From Ophioceras dolichostomum (lineage: Eukaryota > Ascomycota > Sordariomycetes > Magnaporthales > Ophioceraceae), in NCBI GenBank assembly GCA_003049485.1, contig PYST01000356.1, positions 1 through 39,012 of the forward strand: a stretch of DNA of 39,012 nt, given 5' to 3'. The notes below the pieces were generated by a model. The model saw only the letters and a list, made by a program, of their open reading frames with translations. It was not told where the DNA came from and searched no databases. Position numbers and translations under genes: made by a program. How positions within the stretch are numbered: position 1 is the first letter of the stretch; every line of letters begins with the position of its first letter. Of this stretch, positions 21,049-31,100 are shown piece by piece.

Positions 21049-23274
21049 ATGACGGCATCAAATGCCTTCAAATACCCCCCGCTGACTGGCAGCGACGGCA
21101 TCCGCTTGCTTCAGCTGGAAGCGGGGGATTTTGAGGATGTACTGCGGGGCAGCCTGGTCTCAGTGCCTTTCTCCGACCGGCCCTCGTACGTGGCGCTGTC
21201 TTACACTTGGCAGGACCGCGACAAGGAGCACGGGGACGTGGGGATGCCGCCCCGCTGGTACGACCGTAACGACGATGGATGGGGCGAGCCCTACCTAATG
21301 CTCGACGGCGTGCGCTTCGAGATCGGCCATAACCTGGCCCTAGCCCTGATATACCTACGCCCGGGGAAGCAGCAGGGGAAACTACAACAGGGCCCCATGA
21401 GTCTCTGGATCGATCAGATCTGCATCAATCAGAAGGACATGGACGAGCGCAGTGCTCAGGTGGCGCTGATGGCCTTCATCTTCACTCGCGCCCGCCTGGT
21501 TGTCGGCTGGCTCGGCGTCGACGAGGCCGGCCTCGCCAACGGATGTGATCTCTCGACGCTAGAGAAGACTTACATTCGTGTAAGAGACGATCCCCGACGA
21601 CGCACCCTCTTGCACACCGACGCCTCACGATCATCTGCATCGTCATCAGCAGCAACTGGTGCATCGTCAGCAGCCACAATCCCGGAGCTGTTCACCACCC
21701 CCGAAGAGGTGGCGCGTAACCTCATCCCGACGAACACCTACTGGCGCCGGCTCTGGATTGTCCAAGAGGTGTGTCTACCGCCGCGAATCGCCTTCCTGGC
21801 GGGACCACATCTCTGGCCCGAGGACCGTGTTCGCACCGCTCTGCAGTTCCTCCCCAGGATGCCGGATCACCAGCGCGCGATCTGGAAATCTGTCGAAAAT
21901 CTCCTCAACGCGAGGTCGGGACGATTCAGCGCCGCGATGCGTCTCGAGGCTTTGATCGAGCGATTCGCCGACTTCGGCTGCGGGGAGCTTCGCGACAGGG
22001 TGTACGCCCTCATCGGCCTATCCAACGATGCCATGGCTGTGCCGAAAGCTGAGGATGCGGGATCGGATGGAGATGGCAGGACAATGAACACAGACCAGGA
22101 TAGCGATGATGAACTGGAGATCCTAAGTAGACTACCCGACAACCAGCCGGCACCGCCACCCCCAGCCCGAGGCCACGGCACCATCCTCATCGACTACCAG
22201 CGCCCGTTCTTCGACATCTGGCAAGACACGGTGCTGTTCATGCTCCATCGAGCAGTTCCGGAGCAGGACTTTGGCAAGAAGCCGCATGAGCTGGAGGACG
22301 AGCGGCGGTCCAAAGTGGTGCGATTCGCAGGGCTCCTGCAACGCGCCTTCGAGGGACGAGTCGAAGCAGAAGTTGAAGGGCCCGATGCTTATGCATCAAA
22401 GCTGCCGGACAACCTCCTCCTCCGGCCACGCAGGGCCGTTCTTGCCAAGGGGTACATCGCCGGCAAGATCATCCACCTCGGCCCGACATACGACGAGTGC
22501 GTCGGCTCGTACAAGAAGGACCTTGAGTGGCGCAGCAGCTGGATCGCCCACTACACGGACCAGTCCGAGCTGGAGATCCTACGTAGGATGGAGGAGGCAT
22601 ACACCGACAAGATCATCAACCGGTACAGCGCCGAAGACCTCGCCCGCGTGAGGGGCGGGTACGGGGGAAACGTCGCTTTCTCGCCTCTCCGGCCCAAGGG
22701 CGCCGCAAAGGCCGCTGCCGACGTCTCTCGCCCACTCCAGAACGGCCTGATGCCCCCGCCCGCTCCCGACTCACCACCACCTCCCCGGGACACCAACACC
22801 ACCCATCAGCAGGTGCCACCGCCCCCGCCGCCCCGCCGCTTCCTGGGGACCAAGCTGTGCATGGGCCTCGCCCCCGCCGAGGCGACCACCGGCGACGTGA
22901 TCGTCCGGTTCTGGAACTGCGACGCTGCCATCGTGGCGCGCGCCGTCCCCTGGACCACGAAGACGCGCGTGCTCGTCAAGCACGGCGACGGCAAGTCCGC
23001 ATGGGAGGTGCAGGACTGCCCTCCCGTGTACCAGATCATCGGGCGAGCCGACGTCGCCGAGGTGGCGACTTCTCCGTCTTCTTCTTCGAAGATGAAGGGC
23101 GACTACCGCGCGAGGGACGCCATCACCAAGGTCTCCGGCGCCGTCTTCGAGAACGACCGGTGGGCCCACCTCAGCTCCGTGTCCAAGAACTCGGGCAAGA
23201 CGGACGCGCTGTACGTCAGCGTGGACTTCGAGACGCTGCAGAAGATGACGGCGTCGATTGTGGCTGGGGATTGA
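21049..23274 (+). CDS. Heterokaryon incompatibility (HET) domain protein
   Basis: Single-exon frame of 741 residues. The HET domain (PF06985 type) fills about residues 45-325, with its three conserved blocks: YVALSYTW (47-54), LWIDQICINQKDMDERSAQV (119-138) and a late block including TRARLVVGWLG (146-156) and RDRVYALIGL (about 315). The C-terminal third has a Pro-rich linker (about 565-595) and the region often found after HET domains (GTKLCMGLAPAEATTGDVIV... YQIIGRADV). HET domains are TIR-related modules that trigger growth arrest or cell death when activated by a non-self partner. No stop or frameshift is visible, so the gene appears intact. It has no NACHT or WD repeats, so any specificity must come from the C-terminal part or a partner such as the tail-anchored protein gene upstream. 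Strong GC-rich codon use argues for an expressed gene. Confidence 0.92.
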   Translation: MTASNAFKYPPLTGSDGIRLLQLEAGDFEDVLRGSLVSVPFSDRPSYVALSYTWQDRDKEHGDVGMPPRWYDRNDDGWGEPYLMLDGVRFEIGHNLALALIYLRPGKQQGKLQQGPMSLWIDQICINQKDMDERSAQVALMAFIFTRARLVVGWLGVDEAGLANGCDLSTLEKTYIRVRDDPRRRTLLHTDASRSSASSSAATGASSAATIPELFTTPEEVARNLIPTNTYWRRLWIVQEVCLPPRIAFLAGPHLWPEDRVRTALQFLPRMPDHQRAIWKSVENLLNARSGRFSAAMRLEALIERFADFGCGELRDRVYALIGLSNDAMAVPKAEDAGSDGDGRTMNTDQDSDDELEILSRLPDNQPAPPPPARGHGTILIDYQRPFFDIWQDTVLFMLHRAVPEQDFGKKPHELEDERRSKVVRFAGLLQRAFEGRVEAEVEGPDAYASKLPDNLLLRPRRAVLAKGYIAGKIIHLGPTYDECVGSYKKDLEWRSSWIAHYTDQSELEILRRMEEAYTDKIINRYSAEDLARVRGGYGGNVAFSPLRPKGAAKAAADVSRPLQNGLMPPPAPDSPPPPRDTNTTHQQVPPPPPPRRFLGTKLCMGLAPAEATTGDVIVRFWNCDAAIVARAVPWTTKTRVLVKHGDGKSAWEVQDCPPVYQIIGRADVAEVATSPSSSSKMKGDYRARDAITKVSGAVFENDRWAHLSSVSKNSGKTDALYVSVDFETLQKMTASIVAGD

Positions 23275-24788
23275 GGGTGGATTGGAATGGAATGGAATGC
23301 TCGCGTGGGTCGGTCGGTTGAGAGATGGGAGGAAGGGACCTAAAAACAAACAAACAACAAACCACCCTATCGGGAGGCGGAGAGACTCCAAGAGTGGTGA
23401 TGCCGTCAAAACTGTCCATATTTTGCTTCCTGCTAGTCATATGCCAACAGCAGTTGTGTTCATTTCTCGGGGGCCACTCGGCGACTCGCTTGCCGTTTTC
23501 TGCTGCGTTTATTTTGATGAACAATTGGTGCCGTCCGCGGGCGGCATTCTGCCATGAGACATCCCACGTCAAGAGCATCAGTCGCTGCCCACTACGGCAG
23601 GCTGAGGCTTAGCCATGTCTCAGACCCTCTCGAAATGGCCCTTGAGGAGAGGCATGACGTCTTTCCCAACCAGGTTTATGCGTTCTTCAATGCCTTATTG
23701 TTTATTAAGTCGTCTTCCACCCCCCACAAACCCAAAACAAACGAGCACTGCAGAGCGCAGGAACTGACATTAAGCGACGCTGCCGCTGCACGCACGGTCA
23801 GCATCCATCATCACCAGCGAGACCATTTCGCTGATGTCGTCCGGTGGGTGGCAGACGCAGGGGTAAATAGGGGACGTCTGTGGGGGAAATTTTGGGGCTC
23901 TCGCAGCGAGATCGGCAGTTGATGAATTGCGATCGACCCCGACGGCCGATCCGCATCCACGATGTCACAGCAATCCCAGCTGCCAACGCCGTCGTCGCAA
24001 GGCCAAAGTTATCCAAGATCCTTAGCTCTGAAACGAGCACCCATGAACTCTCCACGATCCCGCGATCGGCGTTTCCCGTCTGGCTCCTGACCGCCTGACT
24101 AGCAGCAAGCAAGAACTCCGCCCCCATTTTCTGAGTTTGCGTGTTCTATGTGTCTCACAAGACGCAGACGAACAGACGGCAAACGGGAAGGAAAGGCGCC
24201 CATTATTTTCCAGTGCTCACAGCCGAAAGTTCTCTACAAAGCAGCAAGAGAGCCGCCGAGATGCCTCCCGGTCCCGTTCCTCAACATCCTCTGATATCTG
24301 AAGTCTTCTCGCTTGCATCGCCTTGCCAACAGAGGCATTGTTAATACTTGGTGTTCGACAGGGGAGGACAGACATTCCAACTAGCCTCAGCAAAGTCCAG
24401 AGAGGAATAGGAAGAGGTGACCCAGCAACAAGCATTGCCCGAGCCCTAAAGTACCTGGGCTCGGCGAAATTTCACCTAGCAGATCGGAATATTTTGCTAG
24501 AGCCCATCGAACACGCTGCATACCCCACCTTACTTGGTCCTTCACACACTTGAGCACCCCCTTTTTCGGTGTGCCACCGTCAGCAGAGGGTAGAAAGTTC
24601 TTGTCCTAATCCGGTTGTCCTGGGGCGGAGTCCGGGCCCTACAGGAGGAGCATGAAGCATCATCCACCACTGCCTGCTCCTCCTGCTCCACCTACTCTCC
24701 AGCAGCCGCAGAATGAAGATGATGATCATCATCATAGCAGAGCAGAGATGAGGGAGGGAAACAAGGAGGACTGCGAACGACGATGGGG
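23275..24788. other. Intergenic region
   Basis: HET 3' flank followed by the distal upstream region of the small secreted gene. A 16-bp GATGATGATCATCATC palindrome within GAT/CAT microsatellite sequence lies near 24718-24735. Short frames here lack protein character. Confidence 0.5.
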
Positions 24789-24795
24789 TATATAG
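24789..24795 (+). promoter_or_regulatory. TATA-like element of the small secreted gene
   Basis: TATATAG, 230 bp upstream of the ATG at 25019, followed by a C/T-rich leader (CTCCTCTTCTTCCTC), the usual layout of a strong fungal promoter. Confidence 0.45.
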
Positions 24796-25018
24796 CCTCC
24801 CCGTTCCACCCTCCTCGTCTTCGTATCTCCTCTTCTTCCTCTACCTCATCATCGGCATCACCAGCATCGAGCTTCTCCCCAGTCACTCTTTAACCCTGTA
24901 TTTCTCACTCCAGTCACTCATTATTCCTTCCTCTGCACTGCTCCCCTTTCCTTTGGTCGTCTCGAGATCGTTGGTAGATACTCACACCGCACATACTGCA
25001 CACATTCCAACCGCCAAA

Positions 25019-25881
25019 ATGAAGTTCGCCACCCTCGCCGTCGCCCTCTTCTCCTCCTTCGCCGCCTCGTCGGCCCTCGCCTCCCCGGAGCCCGTCGGCG
25101 CAGTGGTCGCTTCCGTCCCAGCGGTGGGCGAGGTCGTCTCCCTCGTGCACACCCTCAAGGGCGAGGTCGAGGTCGAGCTTGCCGCCATTGGTACGTGTCT
25201 AGACAGCGTCTTCCCATTCCTACCTCCCACCCTATCCCCACCACTGTCCCACTCTACATATGTAGACCCACGAAGACAACCGCCGTATGTGAAGGTATCA
25301 TTCTGACAACGAAGCATCTCCCGTCTACCTACCCATCTAGCCATCGTCGCCGTCGGCCAAGTCGCGGCCGTCGAGGCTAAGCTCACCACCATCGTCGCCA
25401 AGGTCGAGAACGTGACTGCCAAGGTCGAGGCGCTAGCTTCCGGCATCGCCGGCACCGCCCTGTCTGCTGCGGACCTGCAGCTCGTGCTCTCGCTCGTCCA
25501 GGAGGCCCAGGGCCTCGTCGAGGAGATCCGCGCTTGCGTCGGTGGTCTGGCTGCTACACTCACTGCCGGCAAGTCACATGCAACCCAAAACTCTTCCCTG
25601 TCCCCACCCGTTTCACCCCTCCACGTATCGAACTAACGAACGGCAAAAATCAACCTGTTGCAGACGTCCTCACCGTCCTCCAGCCCAAGCTCGCCGCCCT
25701 GCAGGCCGTGCTCTCGCCGCTCGTCACCCCCGTCCTGGCCCTCGCGTTCGGCGTCGTCGGATCCGTCAAGGGTGACGTGACCGGCCTCGTCGGCCAGCTG
25801 CTCGTCACTGCTTACGGCCTCAAGGCTGCGCTGCCGACGCTGCTGGCTCCGGTCACTAGCATCTTGGGCGGCATCTTGTAA
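25019..25881 (+). CDS. Small secreted, Ala/Val/Leu-rich helical protein
   Basis: Three exons, 25019..25190, 25341..25568 and 25664..25881, give 205 residues. Intron 1 (150 nt) is GT-AG. Intron 2 (95 nt) must be GC-AG (donor G|GCAAGT, CTAAC branch, TTGCAG acceptor), because only that junction keeps the downstream frame. The N-terminus MKFATLAVALFSSFAASSALA is a signal peptide cleaved near A21. The mature protein is built of repeated amphipathic helices (IVAKVENVTAKVEALASGIA; LVLSLVQEAQGLVEEI; LQPKLAALQAVLSPLV) and has at most one Cys, so it is not a classical effector or hydrophobin. It looks like an extracellular surface-active or hydrophobic-surface-binding type protein, but I do not recognise a named family. 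Codon use is strongly biased to C-ending codons, suggesting high expression. A TATA element lies upstream. Confidence 0.85.
25569..25663 (+). other. GC-AG intron (second intron of the small secreted gene)
   Basis: The donor is GCAAGT after a G at 25568, and the acceptor is TTGCAG ending 25663. CTAAC lies about 30 nt before the acceptor. The nearby GT (25573) would put exon 3 in a wrong frame. Confidence 0.75.
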
Positions 25882-26476
25882 AAAGCATCAAAAATTTGCC
25901 GTGGGTCGTTGACGTCGGTGCGGTCTTTACGTTGTTGGTTAAGGGTAGCTCGTTGTTGTAAGGGGGCGAGGAGAAGGAGAAGGAGCGTGTTCTCCACTGG
26001 TGCATTTTCTCTTGAAAAGCATTGCTTTGGCGCATTGTAAACTCGTTCACTTGCTGTGTGTTGGGTCAAACATTGGACGGGTTCTATTTCGGTGCTTCCC
26101 TAATGTATAAAGCCATTTTATGCCCGACGTAGGTCGGTCAAACAAGGAGTATTGCTTTCGAGCATTGGCGTGTGGAGTTTTAGACCCTGCAAATTTTGTG
26201 GTTGATGGTTGATGATTGATGATAACCGCGGTCAAAGTTGTCGAAGGATTTGATATCTGGGGTGGCGATGTTGCATCAAGCATGCCCGCTTGGTTGACCC
26301 CGCATCGCGCATCGCTGCCTGAGAGGTGGTCAGGCTGTGTCGCCAGACACGGACAGTGAAGACATGACTACTGTGATTTCTCGCCGGCGTGATTCCAACA
26401 CCAATCGACGCAGTCCAAATTTCATTGCGGAAGCAGAGAGCTACGGACGTCTCAATCGCGCGATGACAATATCACC
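25882..26476. other. Intergenic region
   Basis: 3' flank of the secreted gene and upstream region of the membrane-protein gene. No gene-like frame and no repeat seen. Confidence 0.55.
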
Positions 26477-27664
26477 ATGTCCGATAACCGCGTCCCCTCG
26501 GATCCAGATCCGGAAGCCGCGACGGCTTCGCTAAGCGAGCCGAACGTGTCGCCTCCCAGTCGGCGACCGGGATGGTGGCCACGCTGGCTTCGGGGAATGA
26601 TGCTCGGCCGCATCTTTTGCGGATGGGCCGCGCTTTTATGTCTCGTCATCCGAATAGAGGCCGTGGAAGACGAATCCAAGCCATACACCGAAATTTCGGG
26701 CTTCTACGGGCCGGGCGCCGTCGGCGCGTGGGTGATCCTGATCATGAGCGTGCTGGCTCGAGCCTGTTTGCAACGATGGGGTCCGGGTCCAACCCTACAA
26801 GACGCGACCGTGTCGTCATTCGGAGCGATGGAACCGGACATGCTCGGCGTCCTCCTATTTTTCGTATTTGCGCACATCCACTGGATCGCCAGCATGGCCT
26901 GGTCGCGGACGATCTACGCGCAGTCTGGACACCTGGCCGCCCGCGCCAACATCGCACTGATAGCCAACTTCTTCGCCACGGCGTTTTTGGCTGTCGAGGA
27001 GGACATGGACAGGGATAACATCGACGAGGCCAGCAGGAGCCTGACCGAATACCAGATGTTCACGGCGGTCGCCCTCCCCGCCATGCTGATCGACTTCGCT
27101 CAGGTTGCAGTGGGCGACCTGTGGCTCATTCTGGTGGCGCTCTTGGCGCTCCCCATGGCTCAGCTCGCGGTCATGGTGGCGGTGATGGCCCGCCCTTGGG
27201 AGCACCTTCCGGTACGGGTAGTGATGGTGGTTCTATTTCGGTGTACAGGCGCGGTGGCTTTGATCATTCTGCACTTCCTGGGCGTCCCGAATATTAAGAG
27301 TGGCATTGACATCCTGGACCCCGAGCCTCACTTCCGCGTCCTGCCGGGACCGCCCTTCCCTCGGACACCGCACTCCCTGCTCGAGCTGGATCAGGGCACA
27401 GCTCTGGCTACTGGCACTCTCGTAGCTATCTACCAGCTGTTGCCGAAGGTTTGGCCTTGGGCCAAGATTCGCCGGCGGCGGGCCATGAAAAGAGATGATG
27501 ATGATCCGCCGAGAAGCCCCGGTGCGGTACCTTACGGACCATCTCTTGAAGAGCGCTGGATTGAGCTCGAGTCTCGAATACCAGCGTCACAGACGCCAAA
27601 TGCCGCGACACACTCGCCCGTAGCAGGGCCGTCAATGATACGACCGCGGTCATCGTCAGTCTGA
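26477..27664 (+). CDS. Polytopic membrane protein, family not recognised
   Basis: Single-exon frame of 395 residues with a good start context (CACCATGTCC). The N-terminal 40 residues are acidic/Pro-rich and then basic. Hydrophobic segments lie at about 42-60, 79-96, 120-140, 153-172, 194-212, 214-236, 246-269 and 303-323, giving seven or eight membrane spans. The cytosolic-looking C-terminus is basic (KIRRRRAMKRDDDD) and then Pro/Ser-rich. An acidic loop lies at 173-185 (VEEDMDRDNIDEASR). There is no signal peptide and no recognisable transporter, GPCR or enzyme motif. An integral membrane protein of unknown role is the most I can support. Its relation to the neighbouring secreted gene and P-loop gene, all on the plus strand, is unclear. 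Confidence 0.75.
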   Translation: MSDNRVPSDPDPEAATASLSEPNVSPPSRRPGWWPRWLRGMMLGRIFCGWAALLCLVIRIEAVEDESKPYTEISGFYGPGAVGAWVILIMSVLARACLQRWGPGPTLQDATVSSFGAMEPDMLGVLLFFVFAHIHWIASMAWSRTIYAQSGHLAARANIALIANFFATAFLAVEEDMDRDNIDEASRSLTEYQMFTAVALPAMLIDFAQVAVGDLWLILVALLALPMAQLAVMVAVMARPWEHLPVRVVMVVLFRCTGAVALIILHFLGVPNIKSGIDILDPEPHFRVLPGPPFPRTPHSLLELDQGTALATGTLVAIYQLLPKVWPWAKIRRRRAMKRDDDDPPRSPGAVPYGPSLEERWIELESRIPASQTPNAATHSPVAGPSMIRPRSSSV

Positions 27665-28187
27665 CATCCCGCCGTTCTCAATAGCGTTAGTTTTAGTGGG
27701 ACTCTGAAGCTTGGGGTAGACAGTTAACCTCTATTCATGAAAGGCTCCGGAAGGCTAACTATTTGCACATTGCCTCATGTTCACTCTTCCTCAGGCAGCT
27801 TTACAGCAGTCCTCCAGCTGAACGTCCTTATCGGTGCCACGCAAGCGAGGAGGCGGGGGCAGTGCTCTGAGCGTCGACGCACCAATCACGCCCATGATGA
27901 TGGAGCGATCGGCTCACAGGAACCGAGGGCAGCCATCGTGGACCAATGATGAAGGGCGACTCCCAAAGAAACCTTTGACTCATTGTGACCTACTGCCTAA
28001 GGAACCTACCTAGATTGGGCCCCATGGCTGCTACAATAGCTGCCCGTCCTCTTTCTTCCAGGACTCCTCCAAGCTAGCCATTCTAGCACACGAAATACAG
28101 TATCCTACCTAATTTTTCACTCCTAAATCCCTCGCGCACCAGTACGAGCTTCTGCCGCCTGTCTCGAGAAAGCGTTAAGCACTAGAA
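27665..28187. other. Intergenic region upstream of the P-loop gene
   Basis: Presumed promoter of the Crinkler-like gene. A CCTACCTAGATTGG word related to the dispersed palindrome lies at about 28005. No other feature seen. Confidence 0.5.
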
Positions 28188-31100
28188 ATGGCCGAAATTG
28201 CCATGGGCGATGAGCCTGTCGAAGAAGTGGTAGGTTCCCGGAAGCGCAATGATGCTTTGCCCATGTATGCATCTGCTCACGCTCGAGATCGTCTGGTCTT
28301 CAACCGACCCCCTTTTCCAGAACCCGAACAACAGCCCAGCCTACGCCATCCTTGAGGACCTGTCGGTCCCCCTATGGCCGTGTCCAGCTGGTCAGGATCC
28401 CTGGCCTGTGAGTGATATCACTTCCGCTGGTCCCATCGGTCGCACCTGGCGGTTTGTCTAGGTGGGCATCTACCAAGAGCTCGCGTCTCACGCCACATAG
28501 ACCCCCTTTTGAAGCTAGTTCTCCTCAGGGGCCCGAGACCGGCCATGCTCGACTTTGCCGACCAACCCGACTAAGTTGTGAACAAGGATGCATTTGAGTT
28601 CTTTTGGGACTTGTACTACGACAATCCCCGTAGCCTTGGTGCAACGCTTACTGCTCTTATGGCGCGGCGAGAAAGAGATGAAGCGTCGTCCTTTCAACGT
28701 CCCCCCGGAGAGGAATCTTTCTCGGAGTTGCTCGACTTCCTTTACCCGCGTGGACCAGTTGATGAGAGTTTCAAGCCAAGTCCGCCTTCTCAGTCGCAGT
28801 ACATCAGCGCTCTTACTGCCGACGACGCCAGGCTCTATGTCATAGAGAGAGATCGCCAGCTTCGCGGATTGGACCTCACCGTGCGGCCATACCGTTCTCG
28901 TCACCACTGGGCCCGACTTAAACGCGCTATTCAGGCTAGATTAGGAGGGATCCGCAAAGGGGTCACCGAGCGCATACTCGGCTTTCTGATCGAGTCTCAG
29001 TCCGCTGCGACGGAGGAGGGGGTAGAATATCCCAGTGCAGTTGACCTCATTCAAACATGCGGGGATGAGCACAGAGGCCTTTCCGTCCTCTTCGCCGTTT
29101 CCGGGTCTGGTAAGACATAGAGCATCCTAAATCTCCTATCTAGGAACCTCGGCTTCTATCTCCAAGCCTGCTATGTCAACGTCGAGGCTAACGATAGGGG
29201 GATTCACGACCCCCGTCGACTTCCTGGTACCAAAGACACCGTTACCCTCGGCACGTTGCTGTCAAAGCTCCCGGAGTCTCTGCGCCGTTTAGAGCCCTTC
29301 AGTATGGTGAAGTGCTTGCTGGGGTGTCGAACACATCTACTTGCCGAATTCCTCCGGCTCGCTAAGCAGCTTAAAGTCCTCCCAAGCAAGGTGCCATCGC
29401 TCTGGCTCAGATTCCAGCTTTTCGACTTCAAAGCGGCACAAACTACGGATCCATTTGACGAGCTCTTCCAGGCCGGTTGTCTCGTGTGCTATCAATGGCA
29501 CTGGGTGTTCGGTGATATGTCGTTGTTGGACATCCAGCGGCACCTTCGAGAATACCTATGTGTGCCGTCAGCCCAGCATTACAAGCTTTTCACCTGCCTC
29601 GATGAGGCCCAGTGTGAATTGGACTTTCAGATGGGGGACTTCAATCTACACACAGACTCGAACGAATCTAGAACGCTCCTCGGCTCCTGGATTGGAGCCT
29701 GGCTTTCAGACAGTAGCGGCAACTACGTAGGGGTGAGCGAACCAGCCATTGTGGAAAAACACCTGATCCTCTCAGGAACGTCCTTGCGGATAGGCGATGC
29801 GAAGGGGGAAATCGACTGGTGGAATCGTACCCTCGAGCGGATGGGCGTGGCCATCGGCAAAGTCATATCCGGGTTCCCTCTCGTCGAATCGGACGATCAG
29901 TTCCAGGCGATATTCGACACGGAGGACATAGTTAGTGTCATCCGGCAAGCGAGAGCTGGCCCAAGGAAGAAAAGGCGTTACCTCCGCTTGATATCCGACC
30001 GGGGAAGAAAACTCCGCGGCCGGCCGCGCTGGACAGTTTGGTATCTGGGGCTGGTGGCCGAGGGCATCAGAGCGCTCTCATCAGCCCCCGCCAGCGGCCA
30101 GAATGCCAGGAAGAGGGTGAAGCTCGACCCCTCGACGAGAATCGAGGAGCAGATCGACAAAGCGGCGACGAAGGTGGAAAACGCCGTGAAAAACGACTTG
30201 AGGCGGCGGCTCGACAAACTGCGAAGCCTCGGCTGGCCGCACTTTGGCACCCTGTGCCGGGTTGTCGTGACCAGCGACATGCTGGACCAGGCCACCATCT
30301 TCAGTGACGAATCCGACTGCGAGATGGTGACCGAGGCCTTCGCGGCGATGCTGTGGGTCGACGACACATATCGAACAGTTGCCAAGATAGGGGAGTCACT
30401 GGCAGTCATGGCTGCAAAGGAGTTCTTTCTCCAGGAAATGCCAGACCTTGTCGAAAGCGTGCTCCTGGAGTCAATCCGCCAACTACAGGGAAACATGAGC
30501 AGCCTGGGTAAACTCGCGGAGCCGTTCCTTGTCTGGGTGAGTAAAGGCCCTATATAACCCACCGCGCTCTTCTAGGTAAAGTACGAGGTAGTAGTCACGG
30601 AAGACTGACACTTAGCATTTATTGATCTCTCTCTCTTTTCTTCCTCAGAAACTCTACCAAACCTTGCATACCAGCGCACGTCGCCTAGCCGGCTCACCCC
30701 AAGCTCAGCGACTGGATGAGGTCCGCAGGATCCTCGGCAGGGCTAGTCCGCTCGGCGGCCACCAAAAGCCTCTCGATCTGGTCGGCTGCGAGCTGGTGAC
30801 CAACCCCGACAAGCTTGGCCATGCATCGGACGGCACGATAGAGCTCACAGACTGGATGCGCTCTGTGCGAACCAGTCCAGAATCCATCTCGACGTTCTTT
30901 TTCCCCGGGAACAACCTCGGGCCGGACATCGCGTTCGCTGTCCGCGAGGCGGGCGGACGCGTTGTGCTCTGCCTCTTCCAGGTTCGTTTACACTCCTAAT
31001 CACCTAGTTACCTGCCAGGCACAGCCACCCAGCATCAAGAGACCCGCTGCCCAAGATTGTATTGCCGTCGTCCCCTTCGGACTGTTTTCTTCTCCTGGTA

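Noticed and set aside
22771..23409. 212-codon antisense frame over the HET 3' end
   Set aside because: His/Arg/Gly-rich shadow of GC-rich HET coding sequence.
24718..24735. GAT/CAT palindrome as an operator
   Set aside because: It arises simply from a GAT microsatellite meeting its complement; no repeat of it at other promoters.
28578..29120. Separate 180-codon gene starting at 28578
   Set aside because: The first codon is GTG, not a fungal nuclear start; the frame is an exon entered by splicing at 28587.
29110..29143. GTAAGA...CTAG as an intron that would remove the TAG in the P-loop gene
   Set aside because: Only 34 nt, below the usual fungal minimum, not a multiple of three so the next exon would be out of frame, and it would delete part of the SGSGKT motif.
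29256..30557. Separate 433-codon gene starting at 29256
   Set aside because: Same frame as the upstream exon; the start is an internal Leu/Met-like codon after the TAG, and the end runs into an intron donor.
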